Shown here piece after piece: positions 24,795-33,305 of a stretch of DNA of 64,000 bases (the stretch's first letter is position 1; the number at the start of each line of letters is the position of its first letter). This DNA is from Chloroflexota bacterium (GTDB lineage: Bacteria > Chloroflexota > UBA11872 > UBA12225): NCBI GenBank assembly GCA_030447525.1, contig JAUJOR010000016.1, positions 1 through 64,000 of the forward strand, written 5' to 3'. Under the pieces are notes generated by a model. It saw only the letters and a list, made by a program, of their open reading frames with translations. It was not told where the DNA came from and ran no database searches. Made by a program: the position numbers and the translations under genes.

Positions 24795-25346
24795 ATGAAC
24801 GCCTTGCGTTTGAACGTGGCTGGCCTGCTGAAGGAGCAGTCTGGAGCGGCGCGCGATTACACCGTCCAGGTAGCGCCAGAGGAGCTGGCTGGCATGCTCG
24901 AGGATGCCCGGCCGGCTGCGCCACTCGAAGGCGACCTACGTTTGATGCGGGCCCCACGGAGCATCTTCGTCCGCGGGCAGCTGGGCACCGACGTCAACAT
25001 CGAATGCAGCCGGTGCCTCGCCGAGGTGGAAACACCGGTGGAGCTGGAGCTCGAGGCAGAGTACTTCCCGCAGATCGACATCTCCAGCGGAGCCCCTCTC
25101 CCGGCCCCGGATGACGACCTGGCATTCACCATCGATGGGAACCACGAGCTTGATCTCTCCGAGATCGTGCGCCAGAGCCTGTTGCTGGCCTTGCCGATGC
25201 ACGCCCTGTGCGCTGAGGCGTGCCGCGGGTTGTGCCCGGATTGCGGTGCCAATCTCAATCAGGGCCTGTGTACCTGCGAGCCCGAACCGGCAGACGAACG
25301 CTTGACGCCCCTACGCGCCCTGTTGCAGGGGCGGACGGGGTCCTGA
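24795..25346 (+). CDS. DUF177 (YceD family) protein
   Basis: 183 residues. ATG 24795 is chosen because AGGAGG ends seven bases upstream. The DUF177 features are present: IECSRCLAEVE, DLSEIVRQSLLLALPMHALC and CPDCGANLNQGLC, with cysteine pairs that suggest zinc. In bacteria this family is nearly always encoded just before rpmF and is linked to 23S rRNA accumulation and ribosome assembly. Here rpmF follows after a 169-bp repeat that appears inserted between the two. Confidence 0.88.
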   Translation: MNALRLNVAGLLKEQSGAARDYTVQVAPEELAGMLEDARPAAPLEGDLRLMRAPRSIFVRGQLGTDVNIECSRCLAEVETPVELELEAEYFPQIDISSGAPLPAPDDDLAFTIDGNHELDLSEIVRQSLLLALPMHALCAEACRGLCPDCGANLNQGLCTCEPEPADERLTPLRALLQGRTGS

Positions 25347-25416
25347 CCGCGCCTCAGCACGCTCGCGTCTCGAGGCCCGAGGTCACCGCTCTGGCCGGGC
25401 ATCGGGACGTAAGGGG

Positions 25417-25585
25417 CAGGGCCTTTTCATCAGAGCCGCTCCTGGGGCACCGCCCGCGGCGCGGTCATGCCGAGCCCGGCGAGGCATCCGGGCCGCCGGT
25501 CCACGGACGGTGGGACGACTCGCTGATCCCTCGCTGCGCTGGGGATGACCCGGACCCACCGCCCACCGCTGATGGAAAGGCCCTG
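25417..25585. repeat. 169-bp MITE-like dispersed repeat, copy 2
   Basis: Begins cagggccttttcatcag and ends with its near complement ctgatggaaaggccctg. It has the same length and is highly similar throughout to the copy at 12618-12786. It lies between the DUF177 gene and rpmF, which are usually tightly linked. Confidence 0.85.
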
Positions 25586-25603
25586 CGTAAGGGGAAAGGG
25601 GAC

Positions 25604-25633
25604 CTGACTCCGTCCCCCCAAAGCTGCTATCCT
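25604..25633 (+). promoter_or_regulatory. Possible promoter of rpmF
   Basis: CTGACT (25604-25609) and TATCCT (25628-25633) lie 18 bp apart, just after the repeat. If real, it restores expression to rpmF and the fatty-acid genes downstream of the insertion. Confidence 0.35.
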
Positions 25634-25662
25634 GTTCCGGTTGCCATCTGGAGGATCTTGAA

Positions 25663-25857
25663 GTGGGCGCCCTACCAAAAAAGAAGATCTCGCGGCGCCG
25701 GCGTGACAATCGCCGCGGCCACATCCGGCTGAATCCGCCGGTCCTTGTTCAATGCCCAAACTGCCGACGGCCGACCGTCGGCTATCAGGCCTGCCCGCAT
25801 TGTGGTCAGTATCGCGGCCGTCAGGTGCTGCCGATCGAGACCGCCGCCGGCGGGTGA
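25663..25857 (+). CDS. rpmF: 50S ribosomal protein L32
   Basis: A 64-residue L32: basic N-terminus MGALPKKKISRRRRDNRRG, then a zinc ribbon with CPNC and CPHC pairs. GTG 25663 has GGAGG seven bases upstream. As in many bacteria it precedes fatty-acid synthesis genes; plsX and fabH, often next, are absent here and fabD follows directly. Confidence 0.94.
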   Translation: MGALPKKKISRRRRDNRRGHIRLNPPVLVQCPNCRRPTVGYQACPHCGQYRGRQVLPIETAAGG

Positions 25858-25930
25858 CCATCTCTGTCAGGCCGCCAATACCCACGGAGGTGGCTTCGGT
25901 ACGTCTTGAGCCGTCCGGGGCGGGGGGTGT

Positions 25931-26935
25931 ATGACGCTGGCCTGGTTGTTCCCCGGCCAGGGGACACAGTCCGTGGGTATGGGCCAGGACCTCTATGCGG
26001 CCAGCCCGGCGGCCCGGCGTGTCCTGGACTCGGCCGACGAGATCCTGGAATTTCCGCTGACGCGTCTCCTGTTTCAGGGTCCGGCCGAGGCGCTGCAGCT
26101 AACGGTCAACGCCCAGCCGGCCATCGTCGCCGTGAGCCTGGCCGCTCTGGCCGCCTTCAAGGAGGCTTGGGAGGCGGCCACCGGCGCCTCGCCGCCGGCG
26201 CCGGTCTTTGTCGCCGGGCATAGCGTAGGGGAATACAGCGCCCTGGTGGCCAGTGGAGCGGCGAGTGCGGCCACCGGCTTGCGGCTGGTACGTGAGCGCG
26301 CTCGCTTGATGCAAGAGGCCGGTCAACAGCTGCCGGGCGGGATGCTGGCCGTACTGGGGCTCGAGCGGGCCACCGTGGAGGCGGCCTGCGCCGCGGCTCG
26401 GGCGCAGGTCCCCGGGAGCTATGTCGCGGTTGCCAATCATAACGCCGCCACCCAGGTGACGATCGCCGGCGATCCGCAGGGACTGGCCGCCGCCCGTGGC
26501 GCCCTTGAGGCCGCGGGGGCGAGGCGCTGCATGCCCCTTCCGGTGAGCGCCGCCTTCCACTCGGCGGCGATGCTCCCGGCAGCCGCCCCCCTGGCTGCGG
26601 CCGTCGCCGCCGCTGAGATCGTTGACGCCGGCGTCCCCCTCGTCGCCAACGTGGACGCCCGGCCCCTCAGCCTGGCCGCCGACCTGCGTCTGGAGCTCTC
26701 CGAGCAGGTGGCCAAGCCGGTGTTGTGGGCCGATAGCATGCAATGCATGATAGACGCCGGCACCACAGCGTTCCTCGAGTTCGGCGCCGGGCAGGTGCTC
26801 ACGAACCTCGTCCAGCGCCTGGACAAGGGGCTGGCGGGGCATGCCGTGGGCAATGCCGCCACGGCCCGTGCCGCCATACCGTGGCTCCTTGGGTGCTGTC
26901 CGGCTCCCGTCCCTTTGCCCCAGGCCGGCCCTTAG
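25931..26935 (+). CDS. fabD: Malonyl-CoA:ACP transacylase
   Basis: A 334-residue acyltransferase. WLFPGQGTQSVGMG opens the fold, the catalytic Ser is in AGHSVGEYSAL (about residue 98), an active-site His lies in SAAFHSAAM (about 209), and LEFGAGQVLTNL is the late motif. It moves malonyl from CoA to acyl carrier protein for fatty-acid elongation. A G-rich run just before the ATG may serve as the ribosome site. It starts the fabD-fabG-accC group; the carrier protein encoded with it lacks the prosthetic-group serine. Confidence 0.94.
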   Translation: MTLAWLFPGQGTQSVGMGQDLYAASPAARRVLDSADEILEFPLTRLLFQGPAEALQLTVNAQPAIVAVSLAALAAFKEAWEAATGASPPAPVFVAGHSVGEYSALVASGAASAATGLRLVRERARLMQEAGQQLPGGMLAVLGLERATVEAACAAARAQVPGSYVAVANHNAATQVTIAGDPQGLAAARGALEAAGARRCMPLPVSAAFHSAAMLPAAAPLAAAVAAAEIVDAGVPLVANVDARPLSLAADLRLELSEQVAKPVLWADSMQCMIDAGTTAFLEFGAGQVLTNLVQRLDKGLAGHAVGNAATARAAIPWLLGCCPAPVPLPQAGP

Positions 26936-27018
26936 CCGTGCAACGACACGTCCTCCCATACCCGAGCTTGCGTTCTTCGATCAAGAAGGCGACGTTGTCG
27001 TGCTAGGGGAGAGGAGGC

Positions 27019-27777
27019 GTGGTGCAAGACAGGCGGTTTGAAGGCAAGGTAGCCCTGGTGACCGGCGCCTCCGGGGCCATCGGCGGGGCCATCGCCCGGC
27101 GCCTGGGTGCCGGCGGGGCGCGGGTAGCCATCCACTACCGAACGGGAGAAGGGGCCGCCCAGGCCGTGCTGGAGGCGGTGCGCGCCGCCGGCGGAGAGGG
27201 CCTGCTGGTGTCGGCCGACGTGACGTCCGGGGCCGAGGTGACGTCTATGGTGCAGCAGGCGATGGACACCTGGAGCCGCATAGACATCCTGGTCAACACT
27301 GCCGGCGGCGTGCGGGATAAGCTCCTCCTGCGCATGGAAGAGGATGATTGGGACGCCGTCATCAACACAAATCTACGGTCGGCTTATCTCTGCACCCGCG
27401 CCGTGTTGCGCACCATGATGCGCCAGCGCTGGGGCCGCATCGTCAACATCAGCTCGGTCGTGGGGATCGCCGGCAACGCGGGACAGACCAACTACTCGGC
27501 CGCCAAGGCAGGGATGTTGGGCTTTACCCGCTCCCTGGCGCGCGAGGTAGCCTCGCGGGGGATCACGGTCAACGCCGTTGCCCCTGGCTACATCGACGCC
27601 GGCCTGACCACCGGCTTGGGGGAAGATATCCGGCAGCGCTTTCTAGAGAGCGTGCCGGTGGGGCGCGCCGGCAACCCGGATGAGGTCGCGGCCGCCACCG
27701 AGTTCTTGTGCAGCGCGGACGCCGGATACGTCACCGGCCAGGTACTGAATGTGGACGGCGGGCTGGTGATGGGGTGA
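27019..27777 (+). CDS. fabG: 3-oxoacyl-ACP reductase
   Basis: A 252-residue short-chain dehydrogenase. The cofactor loop is TGASGAIGGAIA, the NAG-like motif is NTAGG, and the catalytic Ser (NISSVVG, about 146) and Tyr/Lys (YSAAK, 160-164) are intact. The Arg of the NADPH-binding IHYRTG fits NADPH use. It reduces 3-oxoacyl-ACP. GTG start, with GGAGAGGAGG upstream. The operon position supports FabG rather than a generic SDR. Confidence 0.88.
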   Translation: MVQDRRFEGKVALVTGASGAIGGAIARRLGAGGARVAIHYRTGEGAAQAVLEAVRAAGGEGLLVSADVTSGAEVTSMVQQAMDTWSRIDILVNTAGGVRDKLLLRMEEDDWDAVINTNLRSAYLCTRAVLRTMMRQRWGRIVNISSVVGIAGNAGQTNYSAAKAGMLGFTRSLAREVASRGITVNAVAPGYIDAGLTTGLGEDIRQRFLESVPVGRAGNPDEVAAATEFLCSADAGYVTGQVLNVDGGLVMG

Positions 27778-27840
27778 CCTCGAGGGGCCAGGCTACAGCG
27801 CTCGGACGAGGGTCCAGCCACAGGGCCAGGGTGCGGCGGC

Positions 27841-29211
27841 GTGTTTAGCAAGGTACTGATCGCCAACCGCGGCGAGGTGGCTGTACGAGTTATTCGCGCC
27901 TGCCGGGAGCTAGACGTCCGCACCGTGGCCGTCTTCTCGGAGGCCGATCGGGAGTCCTTGCATGTACGGCTGGCGGATGAGGCGGTGTGTATTGGCCCGC
28001 CTGTGACCCAGAGGTCGTACCTCAACATGCCGAACATCGTCATGGCAGCCCTGATGACCGGGGCCGACGCCATTCATCCCGGCACCGGCTTTCTCGCCGA
28101 GCGGCACATCTTCGCCGAGATCTGCGCCGGCTACCAGGTGACGTTCGTCGGCCCGCGCCCGGAGACGATCGAGCGCCTGGGCAAGAAGACGCTCGCCCGG
28201 CAGGCAATGCGCGAAGCCGGGCTGGACGTCATGCCGGGATCCTCGGAGCCGGTGCGCAGCCTGGACGACGCCCGTGCCCTGGCCGAGGCCCTGGGCTACC
28301 CGGTGATGCTCAAGGCCGTGGAGGGTGGTGGGGGGATGGGTATCCGGCTGCTACGCGCCGAGCCGGAGCTGGCCAAGGAGTACGCCGTGGCTCAGATGGA
28401 GGCCGAGCGAGCCTTCGGTAACCCCGGCGTCTATCTAGAGAAGTACATCGAAGACGCGCGTCACGTCGAGGTGCAGGTGCTGGGGGATCACCAGGGTCAC
28501 GTCGTGCACGTGGGGGAGCGGGACTGCTCCTTGCAGCGACGTCAGCAAAAGCTGATCGAGGAAGCCCCGGCGGTCGACCTGTCCGCGGCCCTACGGCAGG
28601 AGATCTGCGGGGCCGCCGTGCGCGGCGCGCAGGCGGTGGGCTACGTCAACGCCGGCACCTGGGAGTTTCTTGTAGACCGCCAGGATCGGGTCTACTTCAT
28701 GGAGGTGAATACCCGCATTCAGGTGGAGCACCCGGTGACCGAGGCCATCACCGGCCTGGATCTGGTCAGGGCTCAGCTCCGCATAGCATCCGGAGAGCCG
28801 CTGCTGTGGCGCCAGGAGGACATCACTTCCCGAGGCCACGCGATCGAGTGTCGGATCAACGCCGAAGACGCCGCGCGGGGATTCGCCCCCGACAGCGGGC
28901 AGGTGCAGCGCTACGTCCCGCCGGGGGGACCCGGCGTGCGCGTCGACTCCCACCTCTACTCCGGTTACCAGATCCCTGCCCACTATGACTCGCTGCTGGC
29001 CAAGGTGATCGTCTGGGGTGAGGACCGGGAAACGGCGCGCTGGCGCATGAAGCGTGCCCTGGCAGAGTGTATGATCGAGGGCGTGGTAACAACCATTCCG
29101 TTCCACCAGTGTCTCCTGGACGATCCGGCCTTCGTCCGCCACGAAGTTTCCACGACGTTTGTGGAGCGCTGGCTGGCCACCACCGGCGCCGCCGCCCTGG
29201 CGACGGCGTAA
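27841..29211 (+). CDS. accC: Biotin carboxylase subunit of acetyl-CoA carboxylase
   Basis: A 456-residue ATP-grasp biotin carboxylase. FSKVLIANRGEVAVRVIRAC is the typical N-terminus, the glycine-rich lid is VEGGGGMGIRLL, and the catalytic block YFMEVNTRIQVEHPVTE is complete. It carboxylates biotin on BCCP to supply malonyl-CoA. The lid reads GGGGMGIR where GGGGRGMR is usual, a mild substitution. No accB, accA or accD is in the window, so its partners must be elsewhere. A role in another biotin-dependent carboxylase cannot be excluded, but the fab context favours AccC. Confidence 0.9.
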   Translation: MFSKVLIANRGEVAVRVIRACRELDVRTVAVFSEADRESLHVRLADEAVCIGPPVTQRSYLNMPNIVMAALMTGADAIHPGTGFLAERHIFAEICAGYQVTFVGPRPETIERLGKKTLARQAMREAGLDVMPGSSEPVRSLDDARALAEALGYPVMLKAVEGGGGMGIRLLRAEPELAKEYAVAQMEAERAFGNPGVYLEKYIEDARHVEVQVLGDHQGHVVHVGERDCSLQRRQQKLIEEAPAVDLSAALRQEICGAAVRGAQAVGYVNAGTWEFLVDRQDRVYFMEVNTRIQVEHPVTEAITGLDLVRAQLRIASGEPLLWRQEDITSRGHAIECRINAEDAARGFAPDSGQVQRYVPPGGPGVRVDSHLYSGYQIPAHYDSLLAKVIVWGEDRETARWRMKRALAECMIEGVVTTIPFHQCLLDDPAFVRHEVSTTFVERWLATTGAAALATA

Positions 29212-29259
29212 TCTCCCCGCTTCGCTCTCCAAGTCGCTCTTCAATCAGGGCAGGGACGC

Positions 29260-29763
29260 GTGACCAGCACAACTCAGCACGATGAGGCGCGCGAGCCTGA
29301 CGAGGACGGGTGGCCCAGCGCGGGCCGCCCGCCGGCGGAGAGCGGCCCCCCGGGCGAGCGCCGCCGGGCCCGCATCATCGCCTTACAGGCCCTCTACGAG
29401 ATCGACGCTACCAGCCACGACCCGATGGTCGTCCTGCAGCGGCGTATCGAAGACGAGCAAGTGCCACCCGCGGCCGCCGCCTATGCCAAGCGCCTGGTGA
29501 TGGGCGTGCGGGTCAACCAGCCGGCAATCGACACGCAGATTACCGGCGCCGCGCCGGCGTGGCCCCTGGAGCAGATGTCACGCGTGGACAAGAGCGTCTT
29601 GCGCCTGGCCATTTTTGAGATGCTGTATATGCCGGGCATACCCCCCAAGGTAGCGATCAATGAAGCGGTGGAGCTGGCCAAGACCTTCGGGCATGAGAGC
29701 GCGCCTAAGTTCGTCAATGGCGTGCTGGGCAGTATCGCGCGAGGGCAGCGCGAGAGCGCCTAG
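29260..29763 (+). CDS. nusB: Transcription antitermination protein NusB
   Basis: A 167-residue NusB: after a disordered, charged N-terminal 35 residues come RARIIALQALYEID and the signature RVDKSVLRLAIFEMLY, then VAINEAVELAKTFG and KFVNGVLG. It acts in rRNA antitermination with NusE/S10. The start is a GTG; a later in-frame start close to residue 30 would give the usual size of about 140 residues. It is located between accC and the carrier protein. Confidence 0.92.
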   Translation: MTSTTQHDEAREPDEDGWPSAGRPPAESGPPGERRRARIIALQALYEIDATSHDPMVVLQRRIEDEQVPPAAAAYAKRLVMGVRVNQPAIDTQITGAAPAWPLEQMSRVDKSVLRLAIFEMLYMPGIPPKVAINEAVELAKTFGHESAPKFVNGVLGSIARGQRESA

Positions 29764-29811
29764 TCCCTCTCGGTCGGCCGAACCGGCGCGCGGCGCGCGG
29801 AGGACGCACAG

Positions 29812-30060
29812 GTGAGCGGAAGCACGAGTACCATCTATCGACGGCTTCGTACCTTGATTGCCGAGACGCTCGGCGTCGACGAGGACGACGTCGTCCCTGA
29901 AGCCTCGTTCGAAGACGACCTCAACGTCGACCACCAGGAGCTAGTGGACATGATGGTCGCCATCGAAGAGGAGTTTGACGTGCGCATCCCCGATGACCAG
30001 GTGCCTGCCTTGCACACGGTGGGGGACGCCGTAGACTACTTAGAGGACAAGCTGGCATGA
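29812..30060 (+). CDS. Acyl carrier protein-like protein lacking the phosphopantetheine serine
   Basis: An 82-residue acidic four-helix protein that aligns without gaps to AcpP: VDEDDVVPEASFEDDL, then DHQELVDMMVAIEEEF, then a C-terminal VGDAVDYL. The DSL motif that carries 4'-phosphopantetheine reads D-H-Q. The codon at 29932-29934 is CAC (His41), so the attachment Ser is absent. The rest of helix II is well preserved, which argues against simple decay. The GTG start is typical for the region, and the stop overlaps tatC (ATGA). It could be a non-canonical partner protein, with a functional AcpP encoded elsewhere. Confidence 0.85.
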   Translation: MSGSTSTIYRRLRTLIAETLGVDEDDVVPEASFEDDLNVDHQELVDMMVAIEEEFDVRIPDDQVPALHTVGDAVDYLEDKLA

Positions 30061-31031
30061 CCCTGGAACAGGCGGGGCAGGCCTGGCAGGACTTCCGCGG
30101 CTGGGTGTGGCAGCCAGCCCCCTACACCAGCGCTCCCTGGGCCGCTGTCTTGGGACTGCTGGGGGCCGGACTCCTCGTCCTGGCGGCGACGATCATCTGG
30201 GGCGTGCCCTGGGCGCGTCGCTGGTGGGCGGATGAAACGCCTGGCCCAGATGAGGACGAGCGCGGGGTTTCCACCGTGGAGCTGACGCTGCAGGAGCACC
30301 TCCTGGAGCTACGTAACCGCCTGGTGGTCTCCCTGATTGCCGTGGCCATTACTACCGCTATTGCGGCTGTATTCTACCGCCGCTGGTTCGATATCGCCGT
30401 GGCCCCCATTCGTGGCCTGGGAAACTGCCAGGCGATCTCCGTGGATACGGCGACGGTCGGTGCAGCGGCGGCAGCAAGTGGCCAAAAGCTTTGCTTGCAG
30501 GCAATTACCCCCACCGAGCTAGTCTTTGCCTACTTCCAGCTGGCGCTGGTCGTTGGCCTGATCATCGCCATGCCCTTGATCGCCTACCAGCTATGGGCCT
30601 ATATCGCCCCCGGCCTGACCCGCAAGGAACGGCGCTACGTCATCGCCATCGTCCCCGGAGCCACTATTTCGTTCGTCGTCGGCGTCCTGTTCGCCTATTA
30701 CGGCCTCATGCCGGCGGCCCTTGCCTTCCTCTTTGGCTTCAGCAGCGAAGTGGAGATCCGCCCCACGGTGGCCAGCTACATCTCCTTTGTGAGTCGCCTC
30801 CTGATCGCCATTGGGATCATCTTCCAGCTCCCCCTGGTGATGTTCTTTCTCTCCAAGGTGCACCTGGTCAACCCCAAGCTCCTGGGGGGCATCCGGCGTT
30901 ACGTGATCGTAGCGGCCTTCATCATCTCTGCCATCGTCACGCCTACGCCCGATCCGCTGAACCAGCTCCTGGTAGCCATTCCTATCCTGGTGCTGTATGA
31001 GGTCGGCGTGCTATTGGCCCGCGTCGCCTAG
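30057..31031 (+). CDS. tatC: Sec-independent protein translocase TatC with N-terminal extension
   Basis: A 324-residue membrane protein. The TatC core starts near residue 80 (LTLQEHLLELRNRLV) and has six helices, including the conserved TPTELVFAYFQLAL, FPLVMFFLSK-like FQLPLVMFFLSKV and AIVTPTPDPLNQLL. It is the receptor for twin-arginine signal peptides. The first 80 residues add one extra hydrophobic helix (about 28-46) and an acidic linker not found in standard TatC. The ATG overlaps the carrier-protein stop. No TatA is nearby. Confidence 0.92.
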   Translation: MTLEQAGQAWQDFRGWVWQPAPYTSAPWAAVLGLLGAGLLVLAATIIWGVPWARRWWADETPGPDEDERGVSTVELTLQEHLLELRNRLVVSLIAVAITTAIAAVFYRRWFDIAVAPIRGLGNCQAISVDTATVGAAAAASGQKLCLQAITPTELVFAYFQLALVVGLIIAMPLIAYQLWAYIAPGLTRKERRYVIAIVPGATISFVVGVLFAYYGLMPAALAFLFGFSSEVEIRPTVASYISFVSRLLIAIGIIFQLPLVMFFLSKVHLVNPKLLGGIRRYVIVAAFIISAIVTPTPDPLNQLLVAIPILVLYEVGVLLARVA

Positions 31032-31106
31032 TGGGTCACGTTGCATTTGACTGGCCATAATCTGATCTGGTGCGAGCACCATTTCTATGCGGTTTGACCC
31101 ACTAGG
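31027..31106. repeat. 80-bp element with 12-bp perfect terminal inverted repeats
   Basis: Arms cctagtgggtca (31027-31038) and tgacccactagg (31095-31106) flank 56 bases that are more AT-rich than the surroundings and contain a small hairpin (tggtgcgagcacca). It spans the tatC stop codon and sits between convergent genes. It may be a bidirectional terminator or a remnant of a mobile element end. Confidence 0.6.
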
Positions 31107-31149
31107 GGGCAGGGAGACAGGGCTCTCGGTCGCTCCGGTAGGCTGGGCC

Positions 31150-32121
31150 CTAGGTGCCCTGCAGGGAGCGCAACGTACCGCCCAGGTCATCCGGTAGGGG
31201 CGCCTCGAATGTCCGCTCCTCGGCGGACGGCAGCCGGAAGGTTAGCCGAGCGGCGTGAAGAAAGTGGCGTTCCAGGGAGAGCGTGGGGTGCTTGCGGCCG
31301 TACACCCGATCGCCGGCGATAGGGCAGCCGATGCCAGCCAGATGCACGCGGATCTGATGCGTCCGGCCCGTCACTGGCCGGCACTCCACGTAGGTGTGAC
31401 GGGGGAACCGTTGCAGCACCCGGAAGTGGGTAATGGCCGGCCGCCCCGCGGCGATGATGGCCATCGGGTGCGTGCGTTCGGGGTGCCGTCCGATCGGGGC
31501 GTCCACTGTGCCGCTGTCTGAGCGAGGTGCGCCGTCGAGTAGCGCCAGGTAGCGCTTGTCCATCGTGCGCTCTTGCAGCTGGGCCGCCAGCAGCCGATGG
31601 ACACGGTCGTGCTTGGCCACGACTATCAACCCTGACGTCTCCTTGTCTAATCGATGGACGATGCCTGGCCGTAAGTCTCCGCCGATCCCGGCTAGGTCTG
31701 AGCAGTGGGCCAGTAGGGCGTTCACCAGCGTGCCGCTAGGGTGCCCCGGGGCCGGGTGGACGACGATCCCCGCCGCCTTGTCCACCACCAGGAGATCGGC
31801 GTCCTCGTAGACGACGCGCAGGGGGATGGATTCCGGCTGCAGGGAGATGCTTGCCGGCAGTGGAATCGCAACGTCGATCTCGTCACCGGGCAGGACCTTC
31901 GTCGACGCCCGTCCGGTGCGGCCCTTGACGCTGACGTCCCCTGCCTCGATCAGGGCCTGCACCCGGGTGCGGCTCAACTCCGGGAAGTGCGCCGCCAGGA
32001 AACGGTCGAGACGCTCCCCCGCCTGCTCCGGCTCGACCACCAGCCGGCGCTCCTGTGACGCTCCCGTGACGCCGGGCTGCGGCCCGTCTGGCCGCGGGCC
32101 ATCAGCCACGCCAGCGCTCAC
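31150..32121 (-). CDS. rluD: RluA-family 23S rRNA pseudouridine synthase (RluD-like)
   Basis: 323 residues from GTG 32121. An S4 RNA-binding domain (ERLDRFLAAHFPELSRTRVQ, about 35-90) is followed by the synthase domain with the catalytic Asp in HRLDKETSGL and the late motif GRTHQIRVHLAG. It isomerises uridines in 23S rRNA, probably in helix 69 like RluD. It is one base downstream of the lspA stop, the usual lspA-rluD pairing. Confidence 0.9.
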   Translation of the reverse strand: MSAGVADGPRPDGPQPGVTGASQERRLVVEPEQAGERLDRFLAAHFPELSRTRVQALIEAGDVSVKGRTGRASTKVLPGDEIDVAIPLPASISLQPESIPLRVVYEDADLLVVDKAAGIVVHPAPGHPSGTLVNALLAHCSDLAGIGGDLRPGIVHRLDKETSGLIVVAKHDRVHRLLAAQLQERTMDKRYLALLDGAPRSDSGTVDAPIGRHPERTHPMAIIAAGRPAITHFRVLQRFPRHTYVECRPVTGRTHQIRVHLAGIGCPIAGDRVYGRKHPTLSLERHFLHAARLTFRLPSAEERTFEAPLPDDLGGTLRSLQGT

Positions 32122-32122
32122 G

Positions 32123-32752
32123 TCATTCGTCGTTCTGCCTCGTCAGGCAGATGAGCAAGATGCCAACGCCGATCACGATCGCGGAGTCGGCCAGGTTGAA
32201 AACCGGCCAGTGGAAGTTGATGGCGTCAATGTGGAACTCGATAAAGTCCACCACTGCCCCATAGCGTAGCCGATCCAGGAGGTTCCCCATGGCCCCACCG
32301 AGCTGCAGCGCCAGGGCGGTGCGGAGCCACAAGCGGCGCCCGCGCAGGGAGCGGTAATACCCCACGATGATAGCCATGATCACCACGGCGATGGGGACAA
32401 ACACGTCCCCAAAACGCTGGAACAGGCCGAAAGCCACCCCGCGGTTGGTGATGTAGTGGAGGTCTAGCACCGGCGGGAGAACCGGGATCACGTCGCCCAG
32501 CTGCATCGAGGCTTTGACAATGGCCTTGCTCGCCTGGTCGGCGGCGAAGACCAGGGCGCTCACTGCCACCAGGAAGCTGTAACGTACCTCGGCGCTGTTC
32601 CAAGCCGAGCGCGCCGGGCCTGCGGGGCCGCTCGCGTCGAGCCCGGCGATGGGTTGCGCTGCACCTGGACGGTCGTCGGCGACCGGTACGGCAGGGACGC
32701 CGCCGGTGTCCCGCGGATGCGCCGGTCCGGCGCTGTCCACCTTGGCAGTCAT
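32123..32752 (-). CDS. lspA: Lipoprotein signal peptidase (signal peptidase II)
   Basis: 209 residues: about 55 disordered N-terminal residues, then a four-helix aspartic protease. The catalytic Asp pair lies in GGAMGNLLDRLRYGAVVDF and FNLADSAIVIG; the conserved ITNRGVAFGLF follows family type. It cleaves diacylglyceryl-modified prolipoproteins in the membrane and would process the lipoproteins encoded near 14.6 and 48.5 kb. The long N-terminal tail exceeds the usual 150-170 residue length. Confidence 0.93.
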   Translation of the reverse strand: MTAKVDSAGPAHPRDTGGVPAVPVADDRPGAAQPIAGLDASGPAGPARSAWNSAEVRYSFLVAVSALVFAADQASKAIVKASMQLGDVIPVLPPVLDLHYITNRGVAFGLFQRFGDVFVPIAVVIMAIIVGYYRSLRGRRLWLRTALALQLGGAMGNLLDRLRYGAVVDFIEFHIDAINFHWPVFNLADSAIVIGVGILLICLTRQNDE

Positions 32753-32843
32753 GCCGTCAAAGTGTACCTAGGCAGCTGTCACCGGCGCAGGCCCCTACCG
32801 CAGGGATGCGGTGACTCATGATTCCGCTCCAGGGGCGCTTCGC

Positions 32844-33305
32844 CTACGTTTCGGCGCGCCAGGCATTGGTCGTCGCTACCCGGCCGGGGGCTGTGCCGCC
32901 CCGTTCCGCCTCAGCCTTGTGCTCCAGGCACAGTGTGGTCTCAGGAATGGCATCCAGGCGTTCGGCCCCGATGGGCCGGCCGCACTGCTCGCAGGCGCCG
33001 TACGTCCCTGCCTCGAGACGTGACAGGGCATGCTTGACCAACCGTAGGTGATCTTGCAACGTTTGCTCGAGGGCGGCGTTCTTCTCTCGCTCGAACAGCT
33101 CGGTCGCGTCATCGGCCAGGTGGTCGCCCAACCCGGAGTGCTCCCAACGCTGGCCCGGCCCCGGTTCGTCCGGTCCGCCGTCCTGCTCCGCCTCGTCGCG
33201 CCGGTAGGCCCCCAGGTCGGCCTCCAGCTGGTCCTTCATCTCTTCCAGCCGCAAGCGGTACCGCTGCACGTCGAGTCCTTCAGGAGTCTTTGCCGGCCCT
33301 GTCAT
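32844..33305 (-). CDS. TraR/DksA-type zinc-finger regulator
   Basis: 153 residues. The N-terminal coiled coil (RYRLRLEEMKDQLEADLG, acidic linker, then TELFEREKNAALEQTLQDHL) leads to a DksA C4-like finger with CEQCG and CLEH, where the last ligand is His. The family binds RNA polymerase in the secondary channel or acts as a small regulator. GAGAGGGG six bases before ATG 33305 supports the start. It lies just upstream of lspA on the same strand, a common order in Gram-positives and Chloroflexota. Confidence 0.88.
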   Translation of the reverse strand: MTGPAKTPEGLDVQRYRLRLEEMKDQLEADLGAYRRDEAEQDGGPDEPGPGQRWEHSGLGDHLADDATELFEREKNAALEQTLQDHLRLVKHALSRLEAGTYGACEQCGRPIGAERLDAIPETTLCLEHKAEAERGGTAPGRVATTNAWRAET

